A DNA stretch of 64,000 bases from an uncultured Aquimarina sp. (GCA_947497175.1 CANMFM010000003.1:1-64000); one strand, 5' to 3'. Shown: positions 10,170-19,861, counted from the stretch's first letter. Program-made: numbers and translations. Notes: generated from the sequence alone by a model not told the origin.

Positions 10170-10649
10170 TTATTTATTACCTTCTATTAATTTTTCAAAA
10201 TAATGATACAACTCGCCCTTGGTAATATTTGCACCCTGCTGAAGCAACTTAAACTTATCCAGGTTTCTATCCTCACTATATTCTTTTGAGGCATTATAAA
10301 ATACTACTTCGTCATTCAACAGATTACCTCTCAACCAATCATAGCCCTCTTTAGTCGTAATGTCGATAGCATCGTTATTTACCTTTACAGCTATAAGAAG
10401 CATTTTATCTGCTGATAATTCGAATAGATGAATTTGATCTTTTGAAAAATGCTCAAGATATTCTGCATTTGCAAGAACCTTCTCCCATACTAAATCACTA
10501 AAAACATCGATCTCCTCTTCTGCTATATTAGGTCGGTTAATCTTTATATCATCCCACTCCTCAGCAGTGATAGATTGCGTGGCTAAAAAGTTGATAAACT
10601 CTATATGTAACTCTTCTAATTGTTCTTTACTTAATCTCTGATACTTCAT
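10170..10649 (-). CDS. DUF6495-like protein
   Basis: 159 residues, acidic, without a signal peptide or membrane segment, so cytoplasmic. The N-terminus (MKYQRLSKEQLEELHIEFI, then NFLATQSITAEEWDDIK) resembles the flavobacterial DUF6495 family as I remember it. That assignment is from memory rather than a search. A second half with DAIDITTKEGYDWLRGNL and a final helix (YHYFEKLIEG) completes the protein. It stands alone between hisS and the receptor gene. No biochemical function is known to me. Confidence 0.8.
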   Translation of the reverse strand: MKYQRLSKEQLEELHIEFINFLATQSITAEEWDDIKINRPNIAEEEIDVFSDLVWEKVLANAEYLEHFSKDQIHLFELSADKMLLIAVKVNNDAIDITTKEGYDWLRGNLLNDEVVFYNASKEYSEDRNLDKFKLLQQGANITKGELYHYFEKLIEGNK

Positions 10650-10740
10650 CTAAAAAAATTGAATGCAAAAATAGGTATAAAATGATGATTATAAACACGT
10701 ATTCTTTCTTAAAAATAGTATATAATCTTTCTCTACAATC

Positions 10741-10775
10741 AAAAAACCATCTGTACACTATACAGATGGTTTTTT
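10741..10775. terminator. Bidirectional terminator after the TonB receptor gene
   Basis: A stem of 10 bp (ACCATCTGTA with TACAGATGGT) lies between an A run and a T run, so it can work on either strand. It lies just past the receptor stop at 10798 (minus strand). Confidence 0.85.
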
Positions 10776-10797
10776 AAATTATTTAAATGTGTCTTGA

Positions 10798-13700
10798 TTA
10801 AAAAATATATCGCAATCCAATTTGTGCCTGCCATCTCGAGTCTAAACTAAAATCATTAGCAAACGTTCTGGTTTGTGAAGTATCGAAAGTATATACCGGT
10901 GTTCCTGTGTTATCTACATTAACTCCTATTGGCTGATCATTCACAGGTACTTCAATAACTCCCCAATCAGAGCTCAATAAATTACCAAAATTTAAAATAT
11001 CCAAGCTTAATTGAATCGTGTTTGTTCTGTCGCCTATTTGGAAGTCATAGTCTTGTAAAAATTTCACATCCCATCGACCTCTCCAGGGGCTAAGGATTGC
11101 GTATTTCTCTGCATAACTCCCTCTGCGATCTCTTAGATACTCATCTTGCTGAATATACAACTCATACGCCTCTCGCTGAGCTTGCTGTTCTGCTAAATTA
11201 CCACTAAAGATAAATGACGATAAATCTTCTTGCGTAGGAATATAAATTAAATCATTTAAAGGAGAACCATCTCCATTGATATCTCCAGAATAGGTATATG
11301 AGAATCTACCGCCTTGGGCATACTCATAAAACGCCCCAATTGATGTTCTCCATTGTTTATTCTTACCATAACTGAAGGCTTTATTGATTTGACCGACAAT
11401 CCTGTGTTTATCACCATATCTGGAAGTAGTTTCTACAGCTTGATTTACATTGCCTAATGCAGGGTTTCTATCAAAAGCATCACTAGAAATCTCAGCGTCT
11501 AAAGAACTTGCATCTTTAGCTTCTAAGAAGTTATACGCAATGCTGGCAAATAATCCATTACTAAAATTCTTCTGTAACTTAAAAGACCAATTAAAAGAAT
11601 ACCCAACATTGGTATTCGTAAAAACATAAGCATTTGTAGGGCCTCCAAACTCATTAAGCGCTCGATCTGAAGGCAAATATACATCTCTGTTATCTACACC
11701 ATTAAGTGTTCCACTTGGAGTTCCTAACCCATAATTTCTAACCATTTGCGCATTAATATCTTCTGTATAAATAAGATCAGTAGTTGCTACAATACCGTTT
11801 TTAAATCTATAATCTATGCCTAAACTATTTCTCCACACCTGAGGAAATTGAAAATCGGGAGCTGTAGTGGTATAGAAAAAGAAATTGGGATTAGCTACTT
11901 GATTTCCGATCCATACAAAAGGAAGGCGGCCTGTAAAAATCCCCGTTCCCCCGCGTATTTGAAAAGTTTTGTCACCTTTTACATCATAATTAAATCCAAA
12001 CCTGGGAGATACCAATACTTTTCTGGTCGGCAAATCCAAACTATTTAATTGTGTAGGTGCTCCATTTTCGTCAAAATAAGTAATTTCTGGTTGATAATTA
12101 CCCTCTGGAAAAGTACCTCCGGCTGCTCTTATGATATTTTCTGCGATTTTATCTTCAGTATCAAAATACAGAGGTTGATCTATTCTTAAACCATATGTAA
12201 TCGTTAACTTATCATTTACTTTCCATTTATCCTGAGCATACAAAGCAAATTGTCCGACATTTGTTTCTGCCAGCGCCCATCTATCAGCCAAATTATTTCC
12301 CAAAAATACATTTTCTGCATTATCAAGGGCAGCTGCTATTGTTCCATTATTGATTGCGTCTTCAAAGCTTGTTCCTGGTGCTGCAGGATTTATTCTTACA
12401 CTTTGAAATGCATCAAAGAAAGTACTCACAGGACCAAGACCTAAATCTTCGTCACCACCAAAATCATATGCCCCTAAGTTGAAAGAATTATCAAATTCAA
12501 ATCGCTCAAAAGTTCCACCAAAGGTAAGTGTGTGATCCCCTGTTACAATGTTTAAGTTATTCGTTACCTGAAATACTTTTTGTTCTAATCGATTATTAAT
12601 TGAGAAAGGTTCGTGACCTGCAACTATATATCTAACTCCATCTTGTTGAATATTAATCGGAGGAGCCGGAGCAGAAAAAGGATCTCTACTATCATCAAAA
12701 AAGGTATACCCCGCCTGAAATTTATTAGTTATATTACTCTTAAAGTTAGAGTTTAATTCTACTAAGAAAGAATTTATTTTGTTATTAATTGTATATCCAG
12801 AGTTTCTAAATTGCAATGTAGTCAAATCAGGTCCTCTACGTCCAATAGCCTCGGGATTAGCAGGAAGATCTCTTGAAGCGTCAAGAAAATTATATATCAA
12901 TGCCAAACGATGCTTCTCATTAATATTCCAATCAAGTTTCAAAATTCCTTTTGTAGATTCGGTATCATGAGTATACCCCTCGTAAGGCCCGGTTTCATAT
13001 CCTAATGCACTTAACTGCTGAGAAACAAAATCTAAATCTGCTGCCGATACTCTAGAAACATTTGCTCCGGATAAACCTGGTCTTGCAGCCAAAAAGTTAG
13101 ATCCTAAATCCTCGCGATCATCTCGTTCAAAATTACCAAAAACGAATAATTTATTTTTAACAATTGGACCTCCAACACTTACACCATATTGCGCTTGTGT
13201 CAAATCTGGAACAATAATATCATCATCACCAACCTTATCACCTGTCATATCCTGATTACGATAAAATCCATACACAGTACCTTTCCATTGATTTGTTCCG
13301 CTCTTAGTAACCGCGTTAACAGATGCTCCTGTGAATCCCGCTTGAGTAACATCATAAGGAGCTGTAGAGACTTGAATCTGATCAATGGCATCTAGTGAAA
13401 TTGGCTGTGCATTCGTTTGTCCTCCTGGTGTAGCAGCATCTAATCCAAATGGGTTATTAAAAATAGAACCATCTAAACTAAAATTATTAAATTGATCGTT
13501 TCTTCCTCCAAAAGAACCATTGCTTGATGCTGTAGGTTCTAATCGATAAAAATCTGCTGCCGATCGTGTAATGGTAGGTAATGCTTTTAACTCTCGATTA
13601 CCTATACTTGTTTCGGCTCCTGTTCTTTCACTACTAAATGTTGTGCTTTTGTTCGACGTTATCACCACTTCTTCCAGCTGATTGTCATCCTCGACCATTA

Positions 13701-14010
13701 TGACATCTAAATTAAAGGTTTGTCCCAATCGAAGTGTAACGTCATCAATGAGCTGCTTTTTAAACCCAACATAACTCACCGTAATCCTGTAAGGCCCACC
13801 TACTCTAAGGTTTATAAGATCGAATCGACCATCAAAGTTAGTTACACCTCCATACGATGTTCCTGTAGGCTGATGTACAGCTGTTATATTTGCCCCCGGA
13901 AGTAACTGATTATTGTTATCGTATATCACTCCTGAAATGTTAGAAGTCGTTACTTGCGCATTGACAGTAAGGCCTACCAATACTAAAAACAGAAAGATAT
14001 TCTTTTTCAT
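10798..14010 (-). CDS. TonB-dependent receptor, Oar-like, with carboxypeptidase regulatory domain
   Basis: 1070 residues with a signal peptide (MKKNIFLFLVLVGLTVNA, then Q). Residues about 22-110 are a CarboxypepD_reg-like beta sandwich (ISGVIYDNNNQLLPGANITA), followed by a plug domain at about 120-240 (GGQTNAQPISLDAIDQIQVS, GTNQWKGTVYGFYRN). The rest is an outer-membrane beta barrel ending in an aromatic residue (IGLRYIF), as needed for barrel insertion. The size and layout match Oar-type outer-membrane proteins, which are known from protein export and adventurous motility in Myxococcus and are common in Bacteroidetes. No SusD partner is adjacent, so a glycan-uptake role is not supported. The substrate is unknown. 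Confidence 0.9.
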   Translation of the reverse strand: MKKNIFLFLVLVGLTVNAQVTTSNISGVIYDNNNQLLPGANITAVHQPTGTSYGGVTNFDGRFDLINLRVGGPYRITVSYVGFKKQLIDDVTLRLGQTFNLDVIMVEDDNQLEEVVITSNKSTTFSSERTGAETSIGNRELKALPTITRSAADFYRLEPTASSNGSFGGRNDQFNNFSLDGSIFNNPFGLDAATPGGQTNAQPISLDAIDQIQVSTAPYDVTQAGFTGASVNAVTKSGTNQWKGTVYGFYRNQDMTGDKVGDDDIIVPDLTQAQYGVSVGGPIVKNKLFVFGNFERDDREDLGSNFLAARPGLSGANVSRVSAADLDFVSQQLSALGYETGPYEGYTHDTESTKGILKLDWNINEKHRLALIYNFLDASRDLPANPEAIGRRGPDLTTLQFRNSGYTINNKINSFLVELNSNFKSNITNKFQAGYTFFDDSRDPFSAPAPPINIQQDGVRYIVAGHEPFSINNRLEQKVFQVTNNLNIVTGDHTLTFGGTFERFEFDNSFNLGAYDFGGDEDLGLGPVSTFFDAFQSVRINPAAPGTSFEDAINNGTIAAALDNAENVFLGNNLADRWALAETNVGQFALYAQDKWKVNDKLTITYGLRIDQPLYFDTEDKIAENIIRAAGGTFPEGNYQPEITYFDENGAPTQLNSLDLPTRKVLVSPRFGFNYDVKGDKTFQIRGGTGIFTGRLPFVWIGNQVANPNFFFYTTTAPDFQFPQVWRNSLGIDYRFKNGIVATTDLIYTEDINAQMVRNYGLGTPSGTLNGVDNRDVYLPSDRALNEFGGPTNAYVFTNTNVGYSFNWSFKLQKNFSNGLFASIAYNFLEAKDASSLDAEISSDAFDRNPALGNVNQAVETTSRYGDKHRIVGQINKAFSYGKNKQWRTSIGAFYEYAQGGRFSYTYSGDINGDGSPLNDLIYIPTQEDLSSFIFSGNLAEQQAQREAYELYIQQDEYLRDRRGSYAEKYAILSPWRGRWDVKFLQDYDFQIGDRTNTIQLSLDILNFGNLLSSDWGVIEVPVNDQPIGVNVDNTGTPVYTFDTSQTRTFANDFSLDSRWQAQIGLRYIF

Positions 14011-14044
14011 ATATTAAGTCTTGTTTGAATGAATTATAAATTTA

Positions 14045-14078
14045 AAACAAAAAAACCGCCCGAATGAGCGATTTTTTC
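14045..14078 (-). terminator. Terminator of the rpsF-rpsR-rplI operon
   Basis: On the minus strand a 7-bp stem (AAATCGC with GCGGTTT, one G-T pair, 8-base loop) is followed by a run of seven Ts. It sits about 40 bases after the rplI stop and just before the receptor gene. Confidence 0.8.
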
Positions 14079-14113
14079 TATTCTTATACACTGGTTATTA
14101 ACCAGAAATCATA

Positions 14114-14566
14114 TTATTTTGATTGTGCAACAATTTCAAAAGGAACTGATGCAATCACTTCTCTATGAAGACGAACTGAAGCTTCATACTGACCTAAACG
14201 TTTTATCGTTCCTCCAGGTACCGTAATAAATTTCTTTTCGATCTCCACACCTTCTTTAGCAATAGCCTCTGCTACATCTGCATTAGATACAGAACCAAAT
14301 AGTTTATCACCTGTTCCTACTTTTGCAGAAATTTTGATTTCGAAACCTTCAAGTTTTTTTGCAACTTTTTGAGCATCTTCAATCTCTTTCTTTTCTTTAA
14401 AAGCTCGTTGCTTCAACGTTTCAGAAAGTACTTTTTTTGCAGAAGGAGTTGCTAATACAGCAAACCCCTGAGGGATTAAATAGTTACGTCCATAACCATT
14501 TTTAACTTCTACTACATCGTCTGCAAATCCTAGATTCTCAACGTCTCTCTTTAATATAAGTTCCAT
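14114..14566 (-). CDS. rplI: Ribosomal protein bL9
   Basis: 150 residues, the normal length. The N-terminal domain (MELILKRDVENLGFADDVVE, then VKNGYGRNYLIPQGFA) carries the L9 signature, followed by the long central helix (KKEIEDAQKVAKKLEGFE) and the C-terminal RNA-binding domain (FGSVSNADVAEAI). It binds 23S rRNA in the large subunit. It is the third gene of the operon, 18 bases after rpsR. It is followed by a rho-independent terminator. Confidence 0.98.
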   Translation of the reverse strand: MELILKRDVENLGFADDVVEVKNGYGRNYLIPQGFAVLATPSAKKVLSETLKQRAFKEKKEIEDAQKVAKKLEGFEIKISAKVGTGDKLFGSVSNADVAEAIAKEGVEIEKKFITVPGGTIKRLGQYEASVRLHREVIASVPFEIVAQSK

Positions 14567-14584
14567 AATGTGTTATGACTGGTT

Positions 14585-14881
14585 TTATTTTAATAAATCG
14601 CCTACATAAGGCATTAAAGCTAGATGTCTTGCTCTTTTTACAGCAACACTAACTTTTCTTTGATATTTTAACGAAGTTCCTGTAAGGCGACGTGGTAATA
14701 ATTTACCTTGTTCGTTTACAAATGCCATTAAAAAGTCTGGATCTTTATAATCAATATATTTGATACCAGATTTTTTGAAACGACAATACTTCTTATTTTT
14801 TGTAGTATCTATATTAAGAGGAGTAAGATATCTGATCTCTCCATCTTTTTTTCCTTTAGCTTGTTGTTCTATAGATGACAT
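14585..14881 (-). CDS. rpsR: Ribosomal protein bS18
   Basis: 98 residues. It has the S18 core [20 protein letters not shown], then [30 protein letters not shown]. It is about 20 residues longer than the E. coli protein because of a charged N-terminal tail, which is usual in Bacteroidetes. S18 binds 16S rRNA together with S6, encoded just upstream with a 2-base gap, so their co-production fits the complex they form. Confidence 0.98.
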   Translation of the reverse strand: MSSIEQQAKGKKDGEIRYLTPLNIDTTKNKKYCRFKKSGIKYIDYKDPDFLMAFVNEQGKLLPRRLTGTSLKYQRKVSVAVKRARHLALMPYVGDLLK

Positions 14882-14883
14882 AA

Positions 14884-15222
14884 TTAAGCTTTTTGTTTGT
14901 TTCTATTTCTTCTTTTCTCTGCCCAAGCAATCGCATGCTTATCAAGACGTACAGTAAGATATCGCATTACTCGCTCATCTCTTCTAAATTCTACCTCTAG
15001 TGCGTTGATAGCCTCACCTGGCACTTGGTATTCGAATAAGTGATAAAAACCACTTTTCTTGTGTTGGATTGCGTAAGCAAGCTTCTTAAGCCCCCAATCC
15101 TCTTTTGATATCATCTTGGCACCGTTAGAAACAAGAATGTCTTCGTATTTCTTAACTGTTTCCTTTATCTGTTCTTCAGATAAAACGGGATTCAAGATGA
15201 AAACAGTTTCGTATTGATTCAT
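14884..15222 (-). CDS. rpsF: Ribosomal protein bS6
   Basis: 112 residues. The S6 fold is clear from [18 protein letters not shown] at the start, the [20 protein letters not shown] strand pair, and [16 protein letters not shown]. It heterodimerises with S18 on the platform of the 30S subunit. It is the first gene of the operon rpsF-rpsR-rplI, under the promoter at 15253-15283. The usual ssb or dnaB neighbours of some bacteria are absent. Confidence 0.98.
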   Translation of the reverse strand: MNQYETVFILNPVLSEEQIKETVKKYEDILVSNGAKMISKEDWGLKKLAYAIQHKKSGFYHLFEYQVPGEAINALEVEFRRDERVMRYLTVRLDKHAIAWAEKRRNRNKQKA

Positions 15223-15252
15223 AAAAATCTAAGTTTAAATTAAAATTGGCTG

Positions 15253-15283
15253 CAAAAGTAAGACTATTTTTTGGATTTTCAAA
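15253..15283 (-). promoter_or_regulatory. Consensus flavobacterial promoter of rpsF operon
   Basis: On the minus strand TTTG (15283-15280), 19 bases, then TACTTTTG (15260-15253): an exact match to TTTG-N19-TAnnTTTG. The start codon is about 30 bases further on, so the leader is short and has no room for the S6:S18 leader structure known from other bacteria. Confidence 0.85.
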
Positions 15284-15336
15284 CTTAAAAATCACCTCGA
15301 TGAAACACTACTTTTATCGATAAAAAGCTTAAATTG

Positions 15337-15368
15337 TTTGTATGAATAAGATATATTCATTAATATTG
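15337..15368 (+). promoter_or_regulatory. Putative promoter of the LytTR regulator gene
   Basis: TTTG at 15337-15340, a 20-base spacer, then TAATATTG at 15361-15368, one mismatch from TAnnTTTG. The start codon is at 15388. Confidence 0.5.
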
Positions 15369-15387
15369 TATTTGGAATATATAACCT

Positions 15388-16101
15388 ATGCAAGTGGAAC
15401 AATCTCAATTAAAATGTGCGGTAGTAGATGATTCTCGTCTCCAAAGGCTAGCTATAGTTAAGCTTATTGATGAACATCCCTCACTAGAATTAGTGGCTGA
15501 GTGGAATAATGCTATTGAAACTAAAAACGGTTTGCTAGATACTCCTGTAGATTTGCTATTTCTGGATATAGAAATGCCAATACTTACTGGTTTTGATCTT
15601 TTAGACGATTTAGAAAATAAACCTCATATTATTTTTGTTACCGGTAAAACAAAATATGCATTCAAAGCTTTTGACTATGATGCAGTAGATTATTTAAGAA
15701 AGCCTCTTAAAAAAGATCGATTTAATGCCGCCGTAGAAAAAGCACTTAGTATGTCTCGCCTAGGCACAGAAAGTGCAAATGTAGAAGATGATGATTATAT
15801 TTTTGTAAAAAGTAACCTCAAAAAACGTAAAATATTTCTGAATCAATTAAAGTATGTTGAAGCCTTGGGTGATTACGTAAAGTTAATCATGGAAGAGGGT
15901 GATCCTATAGTAGTTTTAGCAACAATGAAATCTTTTGAAGCACAATTACCAAGTGATCGTTTTTTAAGAATTCATAAATCATATATCGTTAATCTGGATA
16001 AGGTTGAACGATATAATAGTCGCAACATCGAAATAGCAGATGAAAAAATACCGTTAAGCAGACATAAGAAGCACTCATTGATTGAGGCTCTTAATAATTA
16101 A
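15388..16101 (+). CDS. LytTR-family response regulator, orphan
   Basis: 237 residues. An N-terminal receiver domain (about 8-125) has the acidic pair VVDDS near residue 14 and the phosphoacceptor Asp60 in LLFLDIEMP. A LytTR DNA-binding domain fills the C-terminus (about 138-235: DYIFVKSNLKKRKIFLNQLK, FLRIHKSYIVNLDKVERY). Such proteins are normally phosphorylated by a LytS/YehU-type kinase and bind DNA as dimers. No kinase gene is next to it here, so its partner is elsewhere. It is transcribed away from the ribosomal operon and is followed by its own terminator. The regulated genes cannot be told from the sequence. Confidence 0.93.
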   Translation: MQVEQSQLKCAVVDDSRLQRLAIVKLIDEHPSLELVAEWNNAIETKNGLLDTPVDLLFLDIEMPILTGFDLLDDLENKPHIIFVTGKTKYAFKAFDYDAVDYLRKPLKKDRFNAAVEKALSMSRLGTESANVEDDDYIFVKSNLKKRKIFLNQLKYVEALGDYVKLIMEEGDPIVVLATMKSFEAQLPSDRFLRIHKSYIVNLDKVERYNSRNIEIADEKIPLSRHKKHSLIEALNN

Positions 16102-16125
16102 AGGAAATAAGATTTTTTATATACG

Positions 16126-16149
16126 ATCCCGCTTTACAGCGGGATTTTT
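16126..16149 (+). terminator. Terminator of the LytTR regulator gene
   Basis: Stem ATCCCGC/GCGGGAT (16126-16132 with 16139-16145) followed by five Ts. It lies between the regulator stop and the convergent priA stop. Confidence 0.85.
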
Positions 16150-16154
16150 GGTTA

Positions 16155-18608
16155 TTAATAAGGATCTACATTTATAATAATACGTACTCCAGAAAATTCT
16201 TTAATACTCGAAAAAGAAATCTGGATCTTTTTAATAACTTCTTTAGTTTTTAATAAAGATTGACCTTGAGGAATTTTTACTAATACATTTTTATGATATT
16301 GGTTTCGTATTCTCGAAATTGGTGGAAATTCTGGACCAAGCACATTTTCATTAAAAACATTTTTTAAAGACTTTGCAAACCAATTTATAGCGCCATTTAC
16401 TTTATTATAATCTTTGTGTTTTCCTGTTATTTTAATTAATCGATAAAACGGAGGATATTTATACTGATGCCGCTCTTCTATTTGATCTATATACATACCT
16501 GTATAATCGTTAACAGAGACCTGCTGCAAAATCTGATGAAACGGATTATATGTCTGAATCAAAACTCTTCCTCTTTTTTTTGTTCTTCCTGCTCTACCCG
16601 CTACTTGTAGCATCAGTTGAAAACTACGCTCGTGTGCTCTAAAATCTGGAAAATTAAGTAGGTTATCTGCATTCATTACCCCCACCAAACTTACATTTCG
16701 AAAATCTAAGCCCTTAGACAACATCTGGGTACCTACTAAAATATCAATCTCTCCTTGTTCAAACTTGTTGATAATCTTTTCGTAACCATATTTACCCCTT
16801 GTAGTGTCCTGATCCATTCTACCAATAGTATACTCTGGAAAGAGTTCTATCAATTCTTTCTCGATTTGTTCGGTTCCGAACCCTTTTGTAGACAGCTCTG
16901 TACTACTACACGCCATACATTGCAGTAACATAGCCATATGATACCCACAATAATGGCATCTCAATTGATTTTTAGAACTATGAAAAGTAAGGCTTACATC
17001 GCAGTTTGGACATTGAGGGGAATGCCCGCAGGTAGTACATTCTACTACTGGAGAATACCCGCGCCGGTTTTGAAAAAGTATTACTTGTTCTCCCTCATTG
17101 ATTGCATCTTTAATTCCTTCTAAGAGAAGATCACTAAAATGCCCAGTCATTTCTTTTTTTCGGTATTTGGTTTTTATATCTACCAAATTAATCTCGGGCA
17201 TCAACACATTGCCATACCGTCTGGTAAGTGCTACCAACCCGTACTTACCCTCTTTTGCATTATAGTATGTTTCAACCGCAGGTGTTGCCGATCCTAACAT
17301 AATTTTTGCGTCAAACATTTTCGCCAATACTATAGCGGTATCTCTAGCGTGATATCTAGGTGCCGGATCATACTGCTTAAAAGAACTTTCATGCTCTTCA
17401 TCAACAATAATTAATCCGAGGTTGGTAAAAGGAAGAAATATGGCCGATCTTGCACCTATGACTACTTGAGCTTTGGATTTATTGTCTTTGACATTATTCC
17501 AGGCTTCAACCCTCTCGTTAACGGAGTATTTGGAATGATACACTGTTAATTTCTCTCCAAAATACTCTTGAAGCCTACTAATAAGCTGCGTGGTTAATGC
17601 AATCTCTGGCAACAAGTACAAAACTTGCTTTCCCTTTGACACAATATCTTCTATAAGCTTCACATATACCTCTGTTTTTCCTGAAGAGGTAACACCATGC
17701 AATAAACAAACTCCTTTTTGCTCAAAGCTTTGATTTATTTCATGAAACGCCCGTAATTGATACTCATTAAGTTTTTTAAAATTATCCTGAGGTTCACCTT
17801 GAAATTCTATCCGATCAATTTGTAAATGATATTCTTTTAAAATTTCCTTATCAATCAACGTCTTAATTATCGACGTGGAGCCATTCGATTGTTTACTTAG
17901 TTCTGAAACTTTAATCGGTTTTTTAGCTTTTGCCTGTAAAGTGAATAACTGCATTAACACTGCTCTCTGTTTAGGAGCTCGTGTCATAGAATCCAGTAAT
18001 AGTCTCAATGACTCTTCTCTTGCGTAATTTGAGTGTAATTTTACATATCTCACAATTTTAGGCTTGTACTGCTCATAAATCTCTTCTTGTACAGTAATAA
18101 TTCCTTTTTCTATCAATCTTTTAATAACAGGAAGTACATTTTTTTTGCTTACTATATTAACCACCTCCTGTATACGGAGTAAACTTTGGTATTGAAGTGC
18201 TTCATAAATCAAAAACTCATCATCTTTTAATAGAGATTCATCAATAGTTATTGAATCATTTTTAAGAATAATTGTCTCACTTTCTAATAAAAATGCACTC
18301 GGAAGAGCAGCTCTCATAACCTCTCCCTTTGTACACATATAGTAGGTAGAAATCCACGACCAAAGCCTTAATTGTTCATTTGTAACAATTGGAGATTCGT
18401 CCAAAATATGCTCTATATCTTTGGCCTCATATACTTGTGGTGGATCTTGATGGATCCGGGTTACTAAAGCCGCATATACTTTACTTTTTCCAAACTGAAC
18501 AGCTACACGCATCCCCGGAATTAGAAAATTAGCTTCTTTTTCTGTAACTGAATAGGTAAACTCTTTATCAAGAGGTATCGGAAGAATTACATCTATAAAA
18601 TATGACAT
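16155..18608 (-). CDS. priA: Primosomal protein N' (replication restart helicase)
   Basis: 817 residues from the ATG at 18608 (MSYFIDVILPIPL, the usual PriA opening). The frame extends two codons to a TTG, which I did not use. The N-terminal 3'-DNA-binding domain (about 1-105) is followed by a winged-helix region and a superfamily 2 helicase core. The core has Walker A GVTSSGKT near residue 305, the Walker B box VDEEHE, and GTQMLSKGLDF plus QVAGRAGR in the second RecA lobe. Paired cysteines for zinc are seen in CTTCGHSPQCPNC and CHYCGYHMAMLLQCMACS. PriA recognises stalled forks and reloads the replicative helicase. The gene converges with the LytTR regulator. Confidence 0.97.
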   Translation of the reverse strand: MSYFIDVILPIPLDKEFTYSVTEKEANFLIPGMRVAVQFGKSKVYAALVTRIHQDPPQVYEAKDIEHILDESPIVTNEQLRLWSWISTYYMCTKGEVMRAALPSAFLLESETIILKNDSITIDESLLKDDEFLIYEALQYQSLLRIQEVVNIVSKKNVLPVIKRLIEKGIITVQEEIYEQYKPKIVRYVKLHSNYAREESLRLLLDSMTRAPKQRAVLMQLFTLQAKAKKPIKVSELSKQSNGSTSIIKTLIDKEILKEYHLQIDRIEFQGEPQDNFKKLNEYQLRAFHEINQSFEQKGVCLLHGVTSSGKTEVYVKLIEDIVSKGKQVLYLLPEIALTTQLISRLQEYFGEKLTVYHSKYSVNERVEAWNNVKDNKSKAQVVIGARSAIFLPFTNLGLIIVDEEHESSFKQYDPAPRYHARDTAIVLAKMFDAKIMLGSATPAVETYYNAKEGKYGLVALTRRYGNVLMPEINLVDIKTKYRKKEMTGHFSDLLLEGIKDAINEGEQVILFQNRRGYSPVVECTTCGHSPQCPNCDVSLTFHSSKNQLRCHYCGYHMAMLLQCMACSSTELSTKGFGTEQIEKELIELFPEYTIGRMDQDTTRGKYGYEKIINKFEQGEIDILVGTQMLSKGLDFRNVSLVGVMNADNLLNFPDFRAHERSFQLMLQVAGRAGRTKKRGRVLIQTYNPFHQILQQVSVNDYTGMYIDQIEERHQYKYPPFYRLIKITGKHKDYNKVNGAINWFAKSLKNVFNENVLGPEFPPISRIRNQYHKNVLVKIPQGQSLLKTKEVIKKIQISFSSIKEFSGVRIIINVDPY

Positions 18609-18702
18609 TACCAATTACAGAATAGTAGAACGATTAACATTAAGAAACAAAAATACAAGTTTAGTCTGGATTAAACAGTTAGTATAGTTTGTAATTATCA
18701 AA

Positions 18703-18735
18703 ATAAAAAAGTCCGACATAAACTTTATATCGGAC
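18703..18735 (-). terminator. Terminator of the first Chalcone_3 gene
   Basis: On the minus strand the stem GTCCGATATAAA/TTATGTCGGAC is followed by TTTTTTATTTT. It lies 22 bases after the stop at 18758. Confidence 0.85.
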
Positions 18736-18757
18736 AGTACTATTTATGCATTATGTT

Positions 18758-19324
18758 TTACTTCCCTAATCCAAGCATTCCTCCTTTGATCATTTCGCAA
18801 GCGGGTTCGTTTCCTAACCAAATCTTAAACAATGCATATTTAAAATCTCGACCTTCTATAAACCCAAGCTCTTTACCATTTTTATACGTTTTAATACCCT
18901 TACCTTTTAGATAAACAAGATCATAAAAATCATTAATTTGCATCGGTGAATCAAAAAGTTTCAAAAAATCTTCGATTCTGGCATCTAAGCTTTGAGTATT
19001 TCCGAACATAGCATCATCAAATCCTTTTCTAAATACTTTGATCATTCTCTCATTAGTCACCTTTTTAGAAGCAATATTTAATCGAATAGCCATGGTCTCA
19101 TCAGAATCTAATACTTTTTTATCCTCATTATATTTGGCTTTGGTATATAATGTTCCGGAATAGGTTTTAAAAGAGAGTACCTTACGCATGGCTCCACCGT
19201 TAAAAACTAATTCTTCTCCCTCGAAATTGACTTTTTCGGGTACAACTATATCTCCTATTCGCACTTGAGATATCGATACATTAGAAACTAGCAGTATAGT
19301 AAGTAGGGTAATTATTCTTTTCAT
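18758..19324 (-). CDS. Exported Chalcone_3-family protein, copy 1
   Basis: 188 residues with a signal peptide (MKRIITLLTILLVSNVSIS, then Q). The body matches the chalcone isomerase-like (Chalcone_3) pattern: VNFEGEELVFNGGAMRKVL, a TYSGTLYTKAK strand pair, ADETMAIRLNI-like DSDETMAIRLNIASKKV, and the terminal KYALFKIWLGNEPA. Bacterial members are exported and are thought to bind fatty acids or similar ligands rather than isomerise chalcones. It is one of three paralogues in 2.5 kb. It differs from the other two in having TYSGTLYTK where they have IYAGGLYLQ/K. It has its own terminator, so it is probably a separate transcript. Confidence 0.88.
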   Translation of the reverse strand: MKRIITLLTILLVSNVSISQVRIGDIVVPEKVNFEGEELVFNGGAMRKVLSFKTYSGTLYTKAKYNEDKKVLDSDETMAIRLNIASKKVTNERMIKVFRKGFDDAMFGNTQSLDARIEDFLKLFDSPMQINDFYDLVYLKGKGIKTYKNGKELGFIEGRDFKYALFKIWLGNEPACEMIKGGMLGLGK

Positions 19325-19392
19325 GGTTTAGTTTTTTAAAGATTACCCTGGTTTAGTACTGGAAAACTAAAAAACCTAACACTAAGAAAATG

Positions 19393-19815
19393 TTAAACTT
19401 TTACCCACTGCTGAGTTCTGTACAGAAAAGCTATATATCCTCTTACATTAAGTACATTTGGATTTTCCTGATCAATCCAGATTTTACAACGATATACTTT
19501 TCCATTTTCTGGGTCCAAAATAGTTCCGTCTTCATATTCATTCCCATCTTTTTCTAATCCTTTAAGAATCACCATTCCTTCGATTGGTTTCTTATAATTA
19601 TCTCCTTTACACTCTATACATAATTTCCCTCTTTCTGATTCATCTAAAATACGAGCAATCTTCCCGTAAAGTTTATCTCCTTTTTTATAGATTTCTACAA
19701 TAGATCTTTCTTTGCCTGTAGTATCATCAATAGTTTTCCATTTACCCACTATTTCTTGTGCGCTCGATGTTACAGAGGTTATAACTAAAAAAAGAAAAAT
19801 GTTAAAAAAATTCAT
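19393..19815 (-). CDS. Exported DUF2147-family protein
   Basis: 140 residues from the ATG at 19815 (MNFFNIFLFLVITSVTSSA, then Q). The frame continues 16 codons further upstream, but that would put a charged segment before the signal peptide. The mature part is a compact beta-rich domain (GKWKTIDDTTGKERSIVEIY, GKIARILD, EDGTILDPENGKVYRCKIW, LNVRGYIAFLYRTQQW) typical of DUF2147, a lipocalin-like family. Two cysteines in KLCIECKGD are in the usual position. Its place between two Chalcone_3 genes suggests a related envelope ligand-binding job, which is inference. Confidence 0.88.
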   Translation of the reverse strand: MNFFNIFLFLVITSVTSSAQEIVGKWKTIDDTTGKERSIVEIYKKGDKLYGKIARILDESERGKLCIECKGDNYKKPIEGMVILKGLEKDGNEYEDGTILDPENGKVYRCKIWIDQENPNVLNVRGYIAFLYRTQQWVKV

Positions 19816-19861
19816 GGTATACTGATTTAATGTTAATGTCTTCAATTTATAAAATAAAAAC

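Noticed and set aside
10798-14010. SusC-like nutrient transporter of a polysaccharide utilisation locus
   Set aside because: The domain plan matches Oar-type proteins, and there is no SusD or glycan enzyme next to it.
15223-15260. Possible S6:S18-binding leader upstream of rpsF
   Set aside because: The promoter match places the transcript start about 30 bases before the ATG, too short for the known leader structure, and no CCG-bearing stem is seen.
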